Positions 51,754 to 61,258 are shown, numbered from the stretch's first letter. The stretch: DNA of 64,000 bases from an uncultured Bacteriovorax sp. (GCA_946481315.1 CAMLMH010000001.1:496001-560000); one strand, 5' to 3'. Translations and numbers: made by a program. Notes: generated by a model from the sequence alone, not told the origin.

Positions 51754-52344
51754 ATGAATACACCTTCTGTAATTTACATTTATCCCACTGACACAGTCTG
51801 GGGAATTGGTGCCTCCATTTACGATCAAGCAGCTTATCTGGAAATCGCCCGGATAAAAAAAACGTCTACGGATAAACCATTGTCTGTCATGTTTAATAAT
51901 ATGGCCGAGCTGTTGCAGAGTTTTTATTTTCCTCCTTCGATGAGCCGCGAATGGCTGTATGATTTTTTTGCGTTGGAGACTACGCTGGGGCTTTCGGTAA
52001 AAACGGCGCGGATCGAAATACCTGCATGGGTTCACGGCCCGAGTGATATGATCACAATACGTTTTAATGGTGACGATTTATTGCAGAAAATTCCCTCGCC
52101 CTTTTTTAGTACCAGTTTAAACCTGACCGGCGAGCCTCCCATCACAACCTTTACTGATGCAAAAAAATTTCAGGAAACATATGCACCGAATGCCAGGCTT
52201 CTGGGCAGCAATGAAAACGCATTATCGGGTGAAGCTTCAACCATCGTATTTTTTAATGTGAATGAGTTTAAAATTATACGAGCAGGCAGAAACGTAGAAG
52301 AAATTAAAAAACATCTGCTTTTAACGGGATTTTCCTGCGCCTGA
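51754..52344 (+). CDS. Sua5/YrdC/YciO-family protein
   Basis: 196 residues with the YrdC fold: IYPTDTVWGIGASI at the start, KKTSTDKPLSVMF (the Lys/Pro motif that binds ATP or substrate) and STSLNLTGEPP, the S-x2-N-x-S/TG motif. TsaC/Sua5 makes threonylcarbamoyl-AMP for t6A37 of tRNA; YciO-like members have unclear roles. The length (about 200) fits TsaC or YciO. Last gene of the forward block; its stop overlaps dciA by 24 bases. Confidence 0.82.
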   Translation: MNTPSVIYIYPTDTVWGIGASIYDQAAYLEIARIKKTSTDKPLSVMFNNMAELLQSFYFPPSMSREWLYDFFALETTLGLSVKTARIEIPAWVHGPSDMITIRFNGDDLLQKIPSPFFSTSLNLTGEPPITTFTDAKKFQETYAPNARLLGSNENALSGEASTIVFFNVNEFKIIRAGRNVEEIKKHLLLTGFSCA

Positions 52345-52839
52345 CTGAAGAAAAAGCGAAATCATACGCTCTTTAATTTCAGGATCTGTAATATCAGCAA
52401 ACAAAACTTCTGCTTCCTTTTTTAACCTTTTAAATTCGGGTGAATAAGGATGTAAAACCTGCTCCTGAATTTTTTCCAGCGGGGCCACGAACTGAGCGTA
52501 CTGACGTTCAAAATGTGTCGAATCAACTATGAACTTAATCGACTTGATGGTTTTTTCCAGATTGGGAAACCTGGCAAATATTTTTTTCTTCAGCGGTAAT
52601 TCCATAAATGACAGTTCATTAGCAAAGGCCGCATGATTAGATAATACAATCAGCGTTCCGTTTTGATTTTTTAGCGGGACAGTATGTTCGCTCAGCTTGT
52701 CGCCGGCAATTTCCTTCCAGGCGCGGATCAGGCTTAGAAAATCAAAGCTTTCACCTAGAGCAGATGATGTTTTCGATGCTTTTTCATTGGGAGAAGCACC
52801 GCGCTCAGAATCAATGAACAGGGAGAGTTTTTTTAACAT
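52321..52839 (-). CDS. DciA-like (DUF721) replicative helicase loader
   Basis: 172 residues from ATG 52839; longer frame is unlikely because it runs into the lptE start region. The core LIRAWKEIAGDKLSEHTVPLKNQNGTLIVLSNHAAFANELSFM matches DUF721, now known as DciA, which loads DnaB in bacteria lacking DnaC. It is convergent with the Sua5/YrdC gene and divergent from lptE, so its 42-base promoter region is shared with lptE. Confidence 0.8.
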   Translation of the reverse strand: MLKKLSLFIDSERGASPNEKASKTSSALGESFDFLSLIRAWKEIAGDKLSEHTVPLKNQNGTLIVLSNHAAFANELSFMELPLKKKIFARFPNLEKTIKSIKFIVDSTHFERQYAQFVAPLEKIQEQVLHPYSPEFKRLKKEAEVLFADITDPEIKERMISLFLQSGAGKSR

Positions 52840-52881
52840 AAATCGTTTTAGCCTTATGATTTTTAAGGTAGCATTAGCACC

Positions 52882-53559
52882 ATGAAAGTGCGACTTTTTT
52901 CCCGACTTCTTATTTTCCTGAACGTGATTCTGGCAGTTTCCTGCGGAGGCTACCATTTCAATACCAATAACAATCCTTTAATTGGTTACGACATAAAATC
53001 TATCGCCGTTCCTATGTTTATTAATCGCTCGGTATTACCGGAACTTGCCGCACCTATGACTAAAGAGGTGATGCTGGTTCTTAATGATTATGAAGGGCTG
53101 AAAGTCTTAAGCGGTGATAATGAAAATGCAGATGCCGTCTTGATCGGGATTATCGAAAGCTCGGACCTGCTTAACGATTCATTGAAAAATTCACAGTATC
53201 TGTTCACTGATACCTCCCAAAAAGCAAGTGTCGGTAGCCGCAGTCCTTTTTATTATCCTTCAGAAACCAATTACAATCTGATTTTTCGTATCATATTAAT
53301 TAAAAGACCCACACAAGAGGAAATTGCTCTTCTTACGTCTGACCTGGGTCAATACATGAAAGTTCACCCAAAGGTAGTACTAACAGAATCTTTTGAATTA
53401 ACGAGTAGCTTTGCCCGAGCAGTAGGCGAAACAACTACGTCAGCGTCTCCGGGAAAAGTCAATTTTGTGAAAAACCGCGGTATTCTTCAGCACTCAATAC
53501 AGGAAACTGCTGTGCGTGCGGCCCAGAACTTCAAGCAGGTTGTTCTCAATGCTTTCTAA
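52882..53559 (+). CDS. lptE: LPS-assembly lipoprotein LptE
   Basis: 225 residues with a lipoprotein signal (ILAVSC, C21) and the LptE opening CGGYHFN...IKSIAVPMFINRSVLPELAAPMTKEV. LptE is the plug of the LptD outer-membrane translocon that inserts lipopolysaccharide. Directly followed by holA, as in E. coli, with an 11-base overlap, which supports the assignment. Confidence 0.87.
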   Translation: MKVRLFSRLLIFLNVILAVSCGGYHFNTNNNPLIGYDIKSIAVPMFINRSVLPELAAPMTKEVMLVLNDYEGLKVLSGDNENADAVLIGIIESSDLLNDSLKNSQYLFTDTSQKASVGSRSPFYYPSETNYNLIFRIILIKRPTQEEIALLTSDLGQYMKVHPKVVLTESFELTSSFARAVGETTTSASPGKVNFVKNRGILQHSIQETAVRAAQNFKQVVLNAF

Positions 53560-54502
53560 ATTTCAGCCTTGGGATTATCTGCCCAAACATCCCTTGGTTA
53601 TAGACCAGAAAAAGCCCGGTCTGTATGCTTTTCTCATCACTGACCCATATATCGAACATATATTGCTCGCGCACCTGCCTAAAAAAGAGATGACTTTTTC
53701 CCTTTATTCCGGTGCGGACGTCACACGTGATTTTATCGACGAACATCTGGTCAACCTCTCTTTCTTTTCGAGTGTTGATCATATGCATATTATGAACGCC
53801 GAAAACATTCCGGCTGCGGCCATGAAACACCTGATGGATGCCAGTATTGACTGGAGTGAGCGTTTCCTGGTTCTGGTTTTTACAAAAAGCAATAAGGCCT
53901 TTTTGGATTTGACCAAGTTAAGCACAACTTTCGGTGTGGAAATTGAAGAACCAAAATTTTGGGACGGGCCTAAGATGTGGCAGTTTTCGCTCAAAGCGCG
54001 AAGCCTGAATGTTTCTAATGAAATCTCCAAAATCGTCCTTGATCATCTCGAACATAATTTTGAATCATTCTTATGGATTATCGATACCATTAAAACGTAT
54101 TACCCCGACGGCAATATTACACCGGATCAGCTGCGGGAAATAATTAAGAAAGAGCGATGGGATTTTTTCGAGCTCGTTGATCTCTTTAACCAGAAACCGC
54201 AAACTTTTTTTCAGGAAATCCTGAAAAAAGAAACTGACTTCGAATGGCTGCGTGGTCTTTTTGCTTTCATGCAAACCCACCTGGTTAAAGTTCTCTTCCC
54301 GGAAGAAATACGCAAAAAATATAAATTATCCAAATATGACAACGCCATTCTGGACGTATCTGAAAACTGGAGTCGCAGCGAAGTGATGCGACTCCTGCAG
54401 TTTTTTTCTGAGTGTGAAATTTTAGCAAAGATGAGTGATCCACTGGTTGTTGATCGCGTGAGGCTTGAGCTGGTTAATCTGGCAAAGGCCAATCTGAAAT
54501 AA
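53549..54502 (+). CDS. holA: DNA polymerase III delta subunit
   Basis: 317 residues from ATG 53549 (the earlier frame lies inside lptE). Fold and gene position fit HolA, the delta subunit of the clamp loader; similarity is in the C-terminal segments FFSECEILAKMSDPLVVDRVRLELVNL and WLRGLFAFM. It opens the beta clamp. Overlaps lptE by 11 bases. No ATPase motif, as expected for delta. Confidence 0.8.
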   Translation: MLSKFQPWDYLPKHPLVIDQKKPGLYAFLITDPYIEHILLAHLPKKEMTFSLYSGADVTRDFIDEHLVNLSFFSSVDHMHIMNAENIPAAAMKHLMDASIDWSERFLVLVFTKSNKAFLDLTKLSTTFGVEIEEPKFWDGPKMWQFSLKARSLNVSNEISKIVLDHLEHNFESFLWIIDTIKTYYPDGNITPDQLREIIKKERWDFFELVDLFNQKPQTFFQEILKKETDFEWLRGLFAFMQTHLVKVLFPEEIRKKYKLSKYDNAILDVSENWSRSEVMRLLQFFSECEILAKMSDPLVVDRVRLELVNLAKANLK

Positions 54503-54517
54503 GAGAGCACAAATAAA

Positions 54518-54542
54518 AAAGGCCTCCGCGAAGGAAGCCTTA
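54518..54542. terminator. Bidirectional terminator between holA and rpsT
   Basis: AAGGCcTCC-gcga-GGAaGCCTT with As before it and a T-containing tail after. It sits in the 65-base gap between the convergent holA and rpsT, so it can end both transcripts. Confidence 0.75.
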
Positions 54543-54567
54543 TATTCAAACTTGTCTCTTAAATAAA

Positions 54568-54831
54568 TTATTTAAGGTTGTTGATTTGAGAAGCTAGACG
54601 AGAAGTTTTTCTTGCCGCTGTGTTAAGTTTAATAACGCCAGTTTTTGCAAGTTTACGAAGTTCACCTTGAGCAGCTTTTAGAGCCTCAAGAGCAACTTTT
54701 TTATCGCCAGAAGTAAGTGCATCTCTTACTTTTTTAACAGCAGTCTTAGTTTTAGACTCGTTAACTTTGTTCTTAAGATTTTTCTTAATATCTTGTCTTG
54801 CTCTTTTTTCTGATGATTTGTGGTTTGCCAC
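54568..54831 (-). CDS. rpsT: Ribosomal protein bS20
   Basis: 87 residues. MANHKSSEKRARQDIKKNLKNK and the rest, rich in Lys/Arg/Ala, match S20, a helical 16S rRNA-binding protein. ATG at 54831 has a GGAG site upstream. Alone on its strand, divergent from the hydroxyacyl-CoA dehydrogenase gene. Confidence 0.97.
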   Translation of the reverse strand: MANHKSSEKRARQDIKKNLKNKVNESKTKTAVKKVRDALTSGDKKVALEALKAAQGELRKLAKTGVIKLNTAARKTSRLASQINNLK

Positions 54832-54916
54832 AATTAACTCCTACCGTTAGATAAATTTGAAATCATTTTTTATTCTAAAAGGCTAAATTTGGCAAGGCTT
54901 AATTTGTGATTCTTGG

Positions 54917-54946
54917 TTGTTAATATGGGCGCCCCTCTAGTATGAT
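54917..54946 (+). promoter_or_regulatory. Sigma70-type promoter of the fatty acid degradation operon
   Basis: TTGTTA at 54917-54922 and TATGAT at 54941-54946 with an 18-base spacer; transcription would start near 54953, about 38 bases before the ATG. Good -10, acceptable -35. Just upstream is a GC-rich hexamer run (GGGCGCCCC) that could hold a repressor. Confidence 0.65.
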
Positions 54947-54990
54947 GGGGGGCAATTTCAATAAATGTTCAATAAGACTGTGAGGAAAAA

Positions 54991-55845
54991 ATGCAAACTA
55001 TCCAAACTATTGGTGTTGTTGGCGCAGGGCAGATGGGACGAGGAATCGCCCAAGTAGCTGCAATGTCAGGTTTCAACGTTCAGGTATTCGATGTTTCTTC
55101 GGAAGGACTCAAAAAAGGCATCGACTTTATCGAAACTCAATTAAAAAAAGGTGTGGAAAAAGCAAAGTGGGACCAGGCGTTTGTGAGCAAAACAATGGCC
55201 CTCATCAGACCTGTCTCCACTATGGCGGACTTAAAAGATGCTGATTTATTAATCGAAGCAGCGACAGAAAACAAAACCATTAAATTTGATATCTTTAGAA
55301 AATTAGACGAAGTTGCTAAAGCGGGAGCAATTCTCGCGACCAATACATCCTCCATTTCTATCACAGAGATTGCCGCTGTCACTAAACGGCCGCAGTTAGT
55401 AGCGGGCATGCACTTCATGAATCCCGTTCCGGTGATGAAACTGGTAGAAGGAATCAGAGGTCTTGAAACCAGTGATGAAACATTCAATACAGTTGCGGCC
55501 GTCAGTGAGAAAATGGGCAAAGTTTTTGTCCGCGCAAACGATGTTCCGGGATTTGCGGTTAACCGCATCCTGATGCCGATGATTAACGAAGCCGTTTACG
55601 CTCTTTATGAAGGAGTGGCGAGTGTGCAGGATATTGATCAGGCGATGAAATTAGGGACCAATCAGCCAATGGGGCCTTTGGAGCTTGCGGACTTTATCGG
55701 TCTCGATACATGTCTGGCGATCATGGATGTCCTTCATGACGGCTTAGGAGACACGAAATACAGACCGTGTCCGTTACTTAAAAAATATGTTCTCGCGGGA
55801 CGCATGGGCAGAAAATCAGGGAGAGGATTTTATGAATACAAATAA
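54991..55845 (+). CDS. 3-hydroxyacyl-CoA dehydrogenase (3-hydroxybutyryl-CoA type)
   Basis: 284 residues, a stand-alone dehydrogenase rather than a FadB fusion. NAD-binding [14 protein letters not shown] at the start; the catalytic H141 in [30 protein letters not shown] in the C-terminal domain. It oxidises L-3-hydroxybutyryl-CoA-like substrates in beta-oxidation or runs in the reverse direction in butyrate/PHB metabolism. First of three genes: enoyl-CoA hydratase overlaps its end by 14 bases. Confidence 0.93.
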   Translation: MQTIQTIGVVGAGQMGRGIAQVAAMSGFNVQVFDVSSEGLKKGIDFIETQLKKGVEKAKWDQAFVSKTMALIRPVSTMADLKDADLLIEAATENKTIKFDIFRKLDEVAKAGAILATNTSSISITEIAAVTKRPQLVAGMHFMNPVPVMKLVEGIRGLETSDETFNTVAAVSEKMGKVFVRANDVPGFAVNRILMPMINEAVYALYEGVASVQDIDQAMKLGTNQPMGPLELADFIGLDTCLAIMDVLHDGLGDTKYRPCPLLKKYVLAGRMGRKSGRGFYEYK

Positions 55846-56635
55846 GACTTACCACACACTTAAATTTGAAGTTGCTGATAAATTCGGAACAATCACTATC
55901 AACCGTCCGACGAAGCTGAACGCTTTAAACGTCGAACTTCTCTCTGAACTTAAAGAATTACTGACTGATCTTAAAAATGATGAAAAATTTGATCTTTTGG
56001 GCTTGATTGTTACCGGAGAAGGTGAGAAGGCTTTTATTGCAGGAGCTGATATTGCTGAAATGAGTGACATGAACGCGTCTGATGCTTATACATTCGGGCA
56101 TCTTGGGCAACAAGTCACAATTTTGTTTGAAACTCTACAAGTTCCGGTGATTGCATGTGTGAATGGTTTTGCTTTGGGTGGTGGATGTGAAATGGCGATG
56201 AGCTGTGACTTTATCTACGCTACTGATAATGCCGTATTCGGACAACCGGAAGTAAAACTCGGACTCATTCCAGGATTTGGCGGGACTCAACGTCTGGCTA
56301 AACTCGTGGGTCGCAATAATGCCAAAGAAATCATTTTCTCGGGCAGAAACGTAAAAGCCGACGAAGCGATGAATATGGGTCTTATTGTTCGTAAGTTTGC
56401 GACAAAAGAAGAAATGATCACTGAAGCAAAGAAAACTCTTAAGGCCATTGCTCAAAATTCTCCATACGCAGTCGCTATGGCAAAAAAAGTGATGAATGAA
56501 GGTGTTGACTTAACAGTGACGGAAGGTTTACAGCTAGAAAAGCGTCAGTTCTCGGGAATCTTTACCAGCGAAGATATGCGTGAAGGAACGAGAGCTTTTA
56601 TGGAAAAACGCGCACCACAATTTAAAGGTAAATAG
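55832..56635 (+). CDS. Enoyl-CoA hydratase/isomerase
   Basis: 267 residues from ATG 55832 (GAGAGG upstream, overlap of 14 bases with the dehydrogenase gene). Crotonase-fold motifs: [11 protein letters not shown] for the oxyanion hole, [15 protein letters not shown] and [17 protein letters not shown] with the two catalytic acidic residues (E of GGCEMA and E of PEVKLG). It hydrates trans-2-enoyl-CoA. Between the two other beta-oxidation genes. Confidence 0.93.
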   Translation: MNTNKTYHTLKFEVADKFGTITINRPTKLNALNVELLSELKELLTDLKNDEKFDLLGLIVTGEGEKAFIAGADIAEMSDMNASDAYTFGHLGQQVTILFETLQVPVIACVNGFALGGGCEMAMSCDFIYATDNAVFGQPEVKLGLIPGFGGTQRLAKLVGRNNAKEIIFSGRNVKADEAMNMGLIVRKFATKEEMITEAKKTLKAIAQNSPYAVAMAKKVMNEGVDLTVTEGLQLEKRQFSGIFTSEDMREGTRAFMEKRAPQFKGK

Positions 56636-56648
56636 AAAGGAAGAGAAA

Positions 56649-57791
56649 ATGCCAACTATGTATGACCCACAATACCAGGAAATCCGCGACCTCGTTTCGA
56701 AGTTCGCTGATACAGAAGTATCGCCAATCGCCGCGAAAATAGACCATGACGGGAGCATTCCGCAGGATCTGGTAAATAAACTATTTGAAAACGGATTCAT
56801 GAGCTCCTATATTCCGGAAGAATACGGCGGAGCAGGTATGGACTATATGTCTTATGCCATTATCGTTGAAGAGCTCTCCCGCGGATGTGCCTCTACCGGA
56901 GTTCTTGTCTCTGCTCATACTTCACTTTGTGTTTGGCCGATACTTGCTCACGGAAATGCTGATCAGAAGAAGAAATTTCTTCCTCGCTTAGCCGGCGGAG
57001 AAATCGGATGTTTTTGTTTGTCTGAACCAAACGCAGGCTCAGATCCGGGAACACTTTCAACTTTTGCTGAAGATAAAGGCGATCACTACGAGCTAACCGG
57101 CACAAAAAACTTCATCACTAACGGAAAAGATGCAAGCATCGCTATCGTTATGGCCAAAACGACAAAAACCAATGACCACAAAGGAATCACGGCTTTTATC
57201 GTCGACACCAAAACAGAAGGTTTCCAGGTTCAGAAACTCGAAGATAAACTGGGAATCAAAGGCTCATCGACAGCACAAATCTGGTTGAACAAAGTTAAAG
57301 TTCCAAAAGAAAATATCATTGGAGAAATCGGCAAAGGCTTTAAAGTTGCCCTTTCAACTCTGGATGGCGGACGCATTGGAATTGCATCTCAGGCCCTAGG
57401 GATTGCTGAAGCCGCTTTCCGTTACGCTAAGAAATACTCGAAAGAACGCGTGCAGTTTGGAAAACCTATTTCTGAATTACAGGCGATTCAATTTATGCTC
57501 GCTGATATGTCGACTGAAATTGCAGCGGCAAGACTTCTGATCGCGCATGCTTCTTACCTGAAAGATAACGACATGCCATATTCAAAAGAAGCCGCTCAGG
57601 CGAAGCTTTTTGCTTCGGAAGCTTGTATGAAAATCACCACCAAGGCCATCCAGGTCCTTGGCGGAAACGGTTACACGAAAGAGTATCCGGTTGAACGTCA
57701 CTTCAGAGACGCGAAAATCACTGAGATTTACGAAGGAACTTCTGAAATCCAGCGGATTGTTATCGCCGCCAACGAACTAAAAGGAAACTAA
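56649..57791 (+). CDS. Acyl-CoA dehydrogenase
   Basis: 380 residues from ATG 56649, with AAGGAAGAG upstream. Family motifs: CFCLSEPNAGSDPG, KGITAFIVD, the catalytic base E362 in IYEGTSEIQRIVIA. The length and active-site position match short/medium-chain enzymes that pass electrons to ETF. It completes the three-step beta-oxidation set with hydratase and dehydrogenase; thiolase and ETF are not in the window. Confidence 0.94.
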   Translation: MPTMYDPQYQEIRDLVSKFADTEVSPIAAKIDHDGSIPQDLVNKLFENGFMSSYIPEEYGGAGMDYMSYAIIVEELSRGCASTGVLVSAHTSLCVWPILAHGNADQKKKFLPRLAGGEIGCFCLSEPNAGSDPGTLSTFAEDKGDHYELTGTKNFITNGKDASIAIVMAKTTKTNDHKGITAFIVDTKTEGFQVQKLEDKLGIKGSSTAQIWLNKVKVPKENIIGEIGKGFKVALSTLDGGRIGIASQALGIAEAAFRYAKKYSKERVQFGKPISELQAIQFMLADMSTEIAAARLLIAHASYLKDNDMPYSKEAAQAKLFASEACMKITTKAIQVLGGNGYTKEYPVERHFRDAKITEIYEGTSEIQRIVIAANELKGN

Positions 57792-57830
57792 ACTAATTGA
57801 TACTCAGTAAATTTAATGCGAAGGTATTAA

Positions 57831-59153
57831 ATGATAAAAAAATTTTTGGAGAATCTTGGAATGAAGAAGCCAGCGAAACCTGCCGCTAAGAAAGCGCCTA
57901 TGAAAGCTGCCCCGGCAAAAGGAAAAGGAGCCCCACAAAAAGCAGCTCCTAAAAAAGCAGCACCAGTGAAAGCAGCACCAAAAAAAGCTGCCCCTGCTAA
58001 ACCAGCACCCAAACAAGCTGCTGCTAAAAAGCCAATGCCAAAAGCTCAACCGGCACAAAAAAATCTAAAGAAAGCAGCTCCAGTTGCAAAGAAACCACTA
58101 CCCAAAGTAGCGGCGAAACCTGCTCCCAAAAAAGGCGCAGCTCCAGCACAAAAAGCTAAAGGCAAAGGCAAAGTTGATCTGAAAACCAAAATTCAGAGTA
58201 AAATCCAGGCGAGCAAAAAAGCTCAGGACATCAAAAACGCTAAAAAAGAAGCGATGATGAAAAAAGGTTCAGCTAAAAAAGTTGAACCCAAAAAACTGGA
58301 AAAAGTTAAAGCTCCAAAAATTGATAAAGCTCAATTAAAAGCTCAGGAAAAAGCGGCAAAAGAAGCAGCTAAAGCAAAGGAAAAAGCAGCTAAAGAAGCG
58401 GCTAAACTTGCTGAGAAAGAAGCTAAAGCAGCCGCCAAACTCGCGGCTAAAGCTCCAAAAAAACTTTCTAAAAAAGAAGAAAAAGAACTTCTGAAAGCTA
58501 AAGGCAAAAAAGTCGCAGCTAAAGGAGATGAAGAGGAAGAGTTAGATGAAGACGGAATGCCGATCGCTCGTCGCAGTGACGAAGACGAAGACGATGATTT
58601 CGATATCGAAGCCACTCCCAAAAAAGTCAAAATGACTTTCGATGAAATCGAAGAAGAAGAAATCGTACCAGTCAGAAAAAAGAAATCACAAATCGATGAC
58701 GATATTAAAGAAAATTTGGCAGAAGAAATTCTGGCCCTTTCTGAAGATTTCTCGATCGATGAAGTATTCAATTCAATCCGTTCAATGGATCTCTTCAAAG
58801 TTGAAAGTGATGAGTGTGTCGTTAGAGGTTGCGATAACCCTTCTACAACAAATGGCTACTGCCGTTACCACTACATCAAACTATGGAAAGACGTTAAGAA
58901 GAAGCAACTCATCCTATCTGAAGGCCGCTTAGCTAAAATCATCGAAGACCTCGTGAAAAAATATCCGATGAAATACATCGAAACAATCATCCACGACCTG
59001 GCCGACGACAAAGCGTTCAACCACGTTCTTAAAGACCTCGACATCGAGACTGACGAAAATGAAATGGATGCATTTGATGAAGACGAATTACTGGATGACG
59101 ATCAGGATATCGCGTTTGAAACGAAAGTTATCAAGCCTTCATTTGACGATTAA
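57831..59153 (+). CDS. Lysine/alanine/proline-rich protein with CCCH zinc knuckle
   Basis: 440 residues of four parts. About 15-105: KKAAPAKPAP-type low-complexity, histone-H1-like. About 105-220: Lys/Ala/Glu helix (KEAAKAKEKAAKEAAK). About 225-275: strongly acidic patch (EEEELDEDG, DEDEDDDFD). About 285-440: folded domain containing C329-x4-C334-x9-C344-x2-H347 in CVVRGCDNPSTTNGYCRYHY, a compact zinc-binding site, and an acidic tail. The basic half could bind DNA or RNA. Highly unusual; the family is not recognised. A terminator follows. Confidence 0.65.
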   Translation: MIKKFLENLGMKKPAKPAAKKAPMKAAPAKGKGAPQKAAPKKAAPVKAAPKKAAPAKPAPKQAAAKKPMPKAQPAQKNLKKAAPVAKKPLPKVAAKPAPKKGAAPAQKAKGKGKVDLKTKIQSKIQASKKAQDIKNAKKEAMMKKGSAKKVEPKKLEKVKAPKIDKAQLKAQEKAAKEAAKAKEKAAKEAAKLAEKEAKAAAKLAAKAPKKLSKKEEKELLKAKGKKVAAKGDEEEELDEDGMPIARRSDEDEDDDFDIEATPKKVKMTFDEIEEEEIVPVRKKKSQIDDDIKENLAEEILALSEDFSIDEVFNSIRSMDLFKVESDECVVRGCDNPSTTNGYCRYHYIKLWKDVKKKQLILSEGRLAKIIEDLVKKYPMKYIETIIHDLADDKAFNHVLKDLDIETDENEMDAFDEDELLDDDQDIAFETKVIKPSFDD

Positions 59154-59173
59154 GAATCACGGACATTATTTTT

Positions 59174-59203
59174 AAAAAATGCAGCTTCGGCTGCATTTTT
59201 TTT
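59174..59203 (+). terminator. Terminator after the lysine-rich gene
   Basis: ATGCAGC-ttcg-GCTGCAT with flanking AAAAA and TTTTTTTT arms; a stable TTCG tetraloop hairpin 20 bases after the stop. It is also a T-run in reverse orientation (TTTTTA), so it can serve the convergent gene at 59207. Confidence 0.85.
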
Positions 59204-59206
59204 GTC

Positions 59207-59635
59207 TCAATGTAGCGGTCCTTCGATGATTACCTGACCTTTTATCTCAATCCCGGCTTCGGTGTAGTCAGCGACATTAAGGATCTCGAGCAGACGGCGC
59301 AGTCCTAATTTTACGCCCTCTTTATTGTCTCCGGTGAGGTAAATATGGTCGTGGAAGATTTCCAGCATAAAGCCACTCTGGGGAATCTGCTGCAAGGGAA
59401 GGTCGCTATGGCCATTATCGGCAGCGTAATTCTTGACCAGATCGACAATGACGATAGGTTGATCAGTATGTTCATGATTACTTGGAAAACCTGTATCTTC
59501 CGCAGCCTGTTTGCAGAAATTCTCAACGACGCCTCGAAGGGAATTGTCCGTAAAAGAAACAGATATAGTATCACTGATAACCAGCTTCTCTTGATTGTAC
59601 GCGTTTTCGACTTCATTCAAAATTGTTTCTGCCAT
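59207..59635 (-). CDS. Unknown protein
   Basis: 142 residues from ATG 59635, chosen because AAGGGGTG lies about 8 bases before it; an earlier start at 59680 has none. Mixed alpha/beta with conserved-looking LEIFHDHIYLTGDNKEGVKLGLRRLLEIL near 90-120. No signal peptide, so cytoplasmic. Not recognised. It is convergent with the lysine-rich gene across the terminator and divergent from the membrane protein at 59687. Confidence 0.5.
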   Translation of the reverse strand: MAETILNEVENAYNQEKLVISDTISVSFTDNSLRGVVENFCKQAAEDTGFPSNHEHTDQPIVIVDLVKNYAADNGHSDLPLQQIPQSGFMLEIFHDHIYLTGDNKEGVKLGLRRLLEILNVADYTEAGIEIKGQVIIEGPLH

Positions 59636-59686
59636 AACACACCCCTTAGGTATGGGGAGTGCAAACGTTATACCTTTCATTGAATA

Positions 59687-61258
59687 ATGTTTCGAAAAAT
59701 TTTAGTCCGCTTTATAATCTTCTTTATGATCAGAATGAATGAAAAGATTAAAAAATATTGGCCACTTTTGGGGCTTTTCGCCTTTTATTTTTTTGTATTC
59801 GTTACATTTATGAGTAACGCTGGTTTATCTTCAGACGATGGGGCCTGGGGAGTGATTGCTCTGGATATTCTCGAGGGGAATCTGCCGGTTTTGGGAGACG
59901 GATGGTTTATCAAATTGCCGGCCCTGTCGGCTTATCTGCAGGCGTTTTTTTTGTGGATTCATCGCTCGCACGAAGCAGTCTTAATTGGTTTCTTTCTGTC
60001 TGGGTTGATTGCCCATTATTTTATTATCAAGACCGGAGAGTTGCTGGAGAGTCAGCAGTTTGGTTTTTTGTGTTCATTACTTTTCTTTTTTAAGCCCATT
60101 TTTTTTAATTTTTATGCTCACAAAACATGGCAAGTGAGTTTGTTTCCGGTTTTTATTTCTGTATTTGTGTATGCCTTTTTTTGTTTTGATAAATCGGTGG
60201 GAAAGAACAAGTTCTGGTTTTATCTCATGTGGGTAGTGGCTTCACTGGGGTTCACTGCTCATATGGCCGCTGTGTTTTATCTGGCCCCGTTACTCTTTGT
60301 GACGCTGAAATATTATCGCGAAGTTGGCTGGACCGAGCTGATTCCGGCGCTAGTGATGTATCACGGATTAAATTGGTTAGTGCTTATGCAGTTTGAGCAA
60401 TGGGGATTATTTTTCGGAGCACACGCCTTGCTATTTGCGATGTTTGCCTGGTTAAAATGGCGGCAGCCCGCAGGTTTTGGTTTTCGGTACTTTTTGTATT
60501 ACCGGCTTGGTTTACTTCTGATTCTTGTTTTGCTTTTAACTGCCGATTTTTTTCTCAATCAATTCTTCGGTGTAGGCATGCGATCGTTTCTGGATTTTTT
60601 TCCAGCGGCCAGTTTGTATATAGCCCGATCTAATGGTCTGGAAGGACAGCTGCCGCTGCTGCACTCCTGGATGTCGCTGGAGTTTATATTGTTTACTCTG
60701 TTCATGGTGACCTATGCTCATAAGAAAAATCGCCTCTGGGATTTTACACTTTTGTTACTTATAGCTCTGGTTGGTTTTGAGCTGTTTGGCGTTTATAGTT
60801 TTTTCCCCCATCAGTGGTTTATTTTTTTGCTGCCGGTTTTGCTTTTTACGGTTTTATGGCCCATCCGCCGAAGCCTTTCACTTTGTCTGATAGTGGTGCT
60901 GATGAATGCAGCATACGCTTTTACTTTTGCACAGAAAATCCGGAGCAGTGGCGGACAGGGATGGCATATGGCCACGCTGGAAACTCGCAACCGGATGCTG
61001 GATTTCGTGGCCAGTAACGGTAAAGGGGCCATCGTGCAAATGTTAAATGTGGACTGGTACGGTGCCCGTGCGTGGGAATATTTGTACCGTGTTCGATTTG
61101 ATCGTTATATCAATGTGGGACAGGGGCCAGGTGTGACTTTGTATTATGTTTATGAGCACGATTATCTGGGGCGCGAGTTTAAAGTGGGAGAACCCTACTC
61201 TTCTATGCAGCAGTATAGAGTGGGAGAACACAAGCTTTATTTTGTTAAGGGACAATAA
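59687..61258 (+). CDS. GT-C-like polytopic membrane protein
   Basis: 523 residues with about 12 membrane helices. The loop after the first helix reads LSSDDGAWGVIALDILEGNLPVLG (D50-D51), the acidic motif at the equivalent place in GT-C/PMT-ArnT type glycosyltransferases that use lipid-linked sugars; a large periplasmic loop follows near the C-terminus. The start could also be at later ATGs (59726, 59735). No clear neighbours; the 3' end overlaps the next reverse gene by 14 bases. Confidence 0.6.
   Translation: MFRKILVRFIIFFMIRMNEKIKKYWPLLGLFAFYFFVFVTFMSNAGLSSDDGAWGVIALDILEGNLPVLGDGWFIKLPALSAYLQAFFLWIHRSHEAVLIGFFLSGLIAHYFIIKTGELLESQQFGFLCSLLFFFKPIFFNFYAHKTWQVSLFPVFISVFVYAFFCFDKSVGKNKFWFYLMWVVASLGFTAHMAAVFYLAPLLFVTLKYYREVGWTELIPALVMYHGLNWLVLMQFEQWGLFFGAHALLFAMFAWLKWRQPAGFGFRYFLYYRLGLLLILVLLLTADFFLNQFFGVGMRSFLDFFPAASLYIARSNGLEGQLPLLHSWMSLEFILFTLFMVTYAHKKNRLWDFTLLLLIALVGFELFGVYSFFPHQWFIFLLPVLLFTVLWPIRRSLSLCLIVVLMNAAYAFTFAQKIRSSGGQGWHMATLETRNRMLDFVASNGKGAIVQMLNVDWYGARAWEYLYRVRFDRYINVGQGPGVTLYYVYEHDYLGREFKVGEPYSSMQQYRVGEHKLYFVKGQ

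Noticed and set aside
57813..58058. Reverse frames rich in Gly, Phe and Cys opposite the lysine-rich gene
   Set aside because: They mirror the KKAAPA repeats on the other strand; low complexity explains the open frames.
58343..58798. Serine-rich reverse frame
   Set aside because: Complement of the Lys/Glu/Asp-rich segment; no start context.
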